A stretch of 64,000 bases of DNA. It comes from Pachyseris speciosa. Lineage: Eukaryota > Cnidaria > Anthozoa > Scleractinia > Pachyseridae. A program made the position numbers and the translations under genes. The DNA lies in assembly GCA_016490735.1 (NCBI GenBank), contig JAEMWC010000285.1, positions 395,001 to 459,000 on the forward strand, given 5' to 3'. The notes beneath the pieces were generated by a model that worked only from the letters and a program-made list of their open reading frames with translations, did not search any database and was not told the DNA's origin. Below, in pieces: positions 60,737 through 64,000 of this stretch (the first letter of the stretch is position 1; every line of letters starts with the position of its first letter).

Positions 60737-61029
60737 AGCCTCCTTCGCAGACGTCTTTAGGTTCGTCACGCGTTCCTTGCCCACGAACGTCTGCTGAACT
60801 GAACTGCCACTTCCGTGCGTGGTGGTTAACCAATCATAGTTCGTTTTCCAATTTTTTGAAAGTAGGACTTCGACCCCGGGATTATTTTCACAGACGATGA
60901 TACGTAGCTCGTTATTGGTTTGTTCAAAACAAAGGGTAATCGCCGGCGAACGGAAGTGGCAGTTCAGTTCAGCAGACGTTCGTGGGCAAGGAACGCGTGA
61001 CGAGCCTAAAGACGTCTGCGAAGGAGGCT
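60737..61029. mobile_element. MITE upstream of the TBC1D24-like gene
   Basis: AGCCTCCTTCGCAGACGTCT and GTTCCTTGCCCACGAACGTC on the left recur inverted on the right, with arms of about 80 bp. The flanks TAGTAGGC (60729-60736) and AAGTAGGC (61030-61037) fit an 8-bp duplication with one change, as in hAT or P elements. It lies about 420 bp upstream of the start codon. Confidence 0.75.
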
Positions 61030-61227
61030 AAGTAGGCCCCTGACTTGCATCTTGGGGCCGGGGGACGGGGGGAGGGTACTCACAGAAAAATCGGATGGGG
61101 GTGTACGGCCCGATTCCTGATACCCTATTTCAGACCATAATTTACGATTTCAGACCTGTACACGGCTGGCGTATCCTAAACATAATTTGAGAAGGGCTTT
61201 TGGTGGTCTTATCGCCTAATGATGAAG

Positions 61228-61797
61228 AAGTAGCTTCTTCTGAAAAAACATACCCAATTGAACACTAGAGTGCACAAACTATACCCTACTTCAGACCAAA
61301 ATGGTCAAAGTCGATACCCTATTTCAGACCAAAACGGCTTAAAAACCATAAAACACTGGAAAATACTTTAGCAAGGACCACCGTTGCAAAATAACACACC
61401 TACCTACTTTCTGACCGGGTTCACAGTCATTACAAGTACCCCGGTTCTCTTTTATGATAAACAACAGGATGCACCTGAATGGCAAGCTTATCGACGACAA
61501 GGCCAAACAATACCTTATACAGACTGGCGTACTGAAAACCTGTTTTAATATTCTACCTAAAGTACATCAACACGGTAATCCAGGACGCCCTATTGTTTCA
61601 TATGAATAACCATACTAATGACTGAACGCCCTGGGTGGTACTTATATGGGCTTTATAGGTATGTCTGGCCCCAAAGGGTATGGTTTTTCAGCCGTTTTGG
61701 TCTGAAATAGGGTATCGATTTTGACCATTTTCGTCTGAGATAGGGTATGGTTTTTGCACCGTCTTGAATTGGGTATATTTGTAGAAGAAGCTACTTA
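61228..61797. repeat. Inverted-repeat pair flanking Penelope-like sequence
   Basis: 61228-61350 (AGTAGCTTCTTCT ... CGATACCCTATTTCAGACC) recurs inverted at 61676-61797 (GGTCTGAAATAGGGTATCG ... AGAAGAAGCTAC). The ~325-bp loop carries part of a Penelope-like reverse transcriptase. Confidence 0.7.
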
Positions 61798-62190
61798 AAC
61801 ATTTTTTACTTCATTCGCACGATTCTCGCCATGAATAATTTTTGTTTAAACCACTACCTTCAAATCCACGGCACAGCCATGGGTACTAAAATGATCTCTT
61901 CTTTGCTAACCTTTTTCTTTGGTATTTCGAAGACAACGCTTTGGAAAATGCGCCATGTCAGACCCACACTTGGCTACGATATAACAATGATATGTTTTTG
62001 ATCTGGACTGAAGGTCTGGTATCCTAAAAATTTTCATCGATTATCTTAACAACATTCACAATACCATTAAGTTCACCAGTTCACACTCTTTTTCAACTTG
62101 ACTTTCCTTGACGCCAGTGTCTCAATAGCTAACGAGGGTTACATCTCTATATTATAAATGTTCTTCCAAAGCACCGACAAGCTGACAACC
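61440..62190 (+). pseudogene. Penelope-like element reverse transcriptase, broken
   Basis: The plus strand reads FNILPKVHQHGNPGRPIVS near 61545-61605 and NHYLQIHGTAMGTKM near 61850-61895, two signature blocks of Penelope-like reverse transcriptases. Scattered matches follow to about 62180 (FFNLTFLDASVSIANEGYIS). Stops and frame changes abound, an inverted-repeat arm interrupts it, and the GIY-YIG endonuclease was not seen. Confidence 0.65.
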
Positions 62191-62699
62191 GACTGAAATT
62201 GGCACAAAACGTGTGACAGTTCCCCGGGGGCAGCTTGCGACAGGGGCAATTCACTTTCCCTTCGTCCTTCTTTTCGTAAACGAGCGACAAAACGACACCA
62301 GACCACCCTTTGGAAGGCCTCGGTGATCGTAATGGTGATGAAGCAAGTGGCGGGACAGGTATGGCGTTCCACGGGAATCAATTTAAATAATACTTTTGTA
62401 ATAGATTATTTCGATAAAGAAAATTTTAAAATTTTCAATTTAACATCTCTGTGTTTGTTTCGAAATAATCATTATGTTTGTAGGGAGTCACGTTTTTCAG
62501 TTCTTCAGTTCTTTATTTTTCCTGTTTAGTATTTTTTACAAATTGGACATGCCCACAGGTAGCTGATGCTAGTCTAGGTGGGTCATGTCTTAACTAAACA
62601 AAATAGGGAGACAAGTTTACAGGAATTAGGAAGGTAAATGTACTAGTGTATAAATTATAAAATTAAGTTTGTGTGTTAATTAGTACCATATGAGAAGAA

Positions 62700-64000
62700 A
62701 GCGCTATTAGATATCTTATTTTTACAAAAAAAAAATATCTATTAATAATCTTGATAAAGCAGTTGCCTGTGGGAACTTACTCTCCGACATAAGTGATCAT
62801 TTTTCGCAATTTTGCATTTTGAAATCCATGAAGGGTAAAACTCAGGTAAAGAAATCTAAAATGCGAGACTTTTCACGTTGTTCTAGTGACAGATTAAATG
62901 CTGATCTTTCTAATGTGGACTGGAATGCTCTTTTTGCAAACGAATCGAGTGACGTGAACAATGTATTCTCTTCCTTTTACAACAAATTTAACAAACTGGT
63001 GAACAAGCATGTACCAATGAAAACAATTTCTAATCGTAAAGCAAAACATCTCTCCAAACCATGGATCACTTAAGGTTTGCGAAAATCCATTAGAGTTAAA
63101 AATAAGCTTTATGTGTCCGGTGACAGGATTACGTACAAAATGTATAGAAATAAAATTTGTACTTTAACACGCATAAGCAAACAGCAATATTATACCAAAT
63201 TCTTTAATGATAATTTGACAAATATGAAAAAAACATGGGAAGGAATATATAGTATTCTTGCACGTAAATCAAAGAACTCCAAGGCAATTAGTTTTATTAT
63301 AGATCCTAATGATGATAACTCAATTTCTAGCAACCCCAGTAGAACTGCTAATATTATCAATGAACATTTTGCTTCGGTAGGGCCTAAGCTAGCAAATAAG
63401 TTACCATCCGTCCAGCGTAACTATTTTGATTTTCTGGACAGATCTAACTCTCCTAATACGTCGTTTGCTTTCAATTTAGTAACTCCAGCAGAAGTGAAAC
63501 TAGAAATTTCTCGCATACCCAATAATAAAGCTCATGGCTTATATTCATGTCCAACGCAGATACTGAAGTGCTCGTCGAATATTATCAGCAATACTCTTTC
63601 AGAAATCGTAAATCTATCGATTACGACCGGAGTATACCCGAATAAGTTAAAGATGGCAAAGATTATTCCTATCTTTAAAACAGATGAGCACCATACAGAC
63701 AAACATGGACAAACGCTTATTCTCGTGTGGAGTTTTTATTGACCTAAAGAAAGTTTTTGACACTGTAGATCATAAAATTCTACTGCATACGCTGGATCAC
63801 TATGGCTTCCGTAGTGTCATCAATAAATGGTTTTCTTCTTATCTACAAAACCGAACACAAACAACTCTGTATCTACTAGAAAAGAGACTACTTGTGGTGT
63901 ACCGCAAGGCTCCGTCTTGGGCCCACTGCTTTTCCTAATCTATATTAACGATATTCAAGAATCTTCTGAAAAGCTTAAGTTTTTCCTGTTTGCTGACGAC
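62700..64000 (+). pseudogene. CR1/jockey-type LINE, endonuclease end to reverse transcriptase, broken and cut by the window edge
   Basis: It begins with the tail of an AP-endonuclease-like domain (LLSDISDHF near 62785), then a linker frame 62819-63073 ended by a single TAA. The same frame resumes at 63074 and runs to 63742, with the pre-RT region (AEVKLEISRIPNNKAHG, KLKMAKIIPIFKTDE). A deletion and frameshift near 63690 removes early RT motifs. The next frame has GVFIDLKKVFDTVDHKIL, and a third carries [20 protein letters not shown] and ends at FADD, the catalytic box, exactly at the window end. It is inactive as it stands. Confidence 0.8.

Noticed and set aside
60481..60900. 139-codon plus-strand ORF
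   Set aside because: It runs into the MITE arm at 60737 and has no domain; likely promoter-region chance frame.

Overview
The window is animal nuclear DNA, most likely from an anthozoan cnidarian and probably a stony coral. It is AT-rich, its genes are split into short exons by GT..AG introns, and the space between exons is packed with palindromic MITEs, tRNA-derived SINEs, decayed LINE and Penelope-like fragments and (ATT)n microsatellites. The organism is inferred from this repeat style and from protein character; no marker gene here fixes the species.

Four multi-exon genes can be supported. (1) 5966-800, minus, incomplete: a glycosylation-site-rich extracellular protein of repeated beta-sandwich type; four exons join in consistent phase. 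(2) 18361-26839, plus: a cell-surface protein with signal peptide, two Ig domains, three fibronectin III domains and a C-terminal hydrophobic tail resembling a GPI-anchor signal; exon 3 carries an apparent frameshift. (3) 41351-32831, minus: a full-length ABCC transporter of the ABCC4/MRP4-CFTR type in which the ATP-hydrolysis motifs of both nucleotide-binding domains are degenerate. (4) 60318-47821, minus: a complete TBC1D24-like gene (TBC domain plus TLD domain, nine exons). Genes 2 and 3 converge; genes 3 and 4 lie in tandem on the minus strand.

The intergenic space between genes 1 and 2 is a transposon graveyard. Its centrepiece, 9865-15196, is a deletion derivative of a Polinton/Maverick element. 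It has ends beginning AGYAGTGTATC, a 6-bp target duplication TTTGTC, terminal palindromes with both loop orientations, the front part of a family B protein-primed DNA polymerase broken by frameshifts and a SINE, and two or three small plus-strand ORFs of unknown function. The host repeat it entered occurs uninterrupted at 20229-20570, so the insertion site can be read directly.

Other elements with readable ends are: a 400-450 bp family with 6-bp duplications (9988-10387 and 42425-42875); a TTAA-flanked element (25310-26597); an element with a 9-bp duplication (27403-27943); a 3.1-kb element with 0.43-kb inverted arms upstream of the ABCC gene (41635-44778); a 2.3-kb element with 0.9-kb arms that each carry a matching ~125-codon ORF, inside intron 1 of the TBC1D24-like gene (56818-59151); and several short MITEs. 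The right edge holds a broken Penelope-like reverse transcriptase (about 61440-62190) and a broken CR1/jockey-type LINE that runs off the end (62700-64000). No CRISPR, rRNA or convincing functional tRNA gene was seen.
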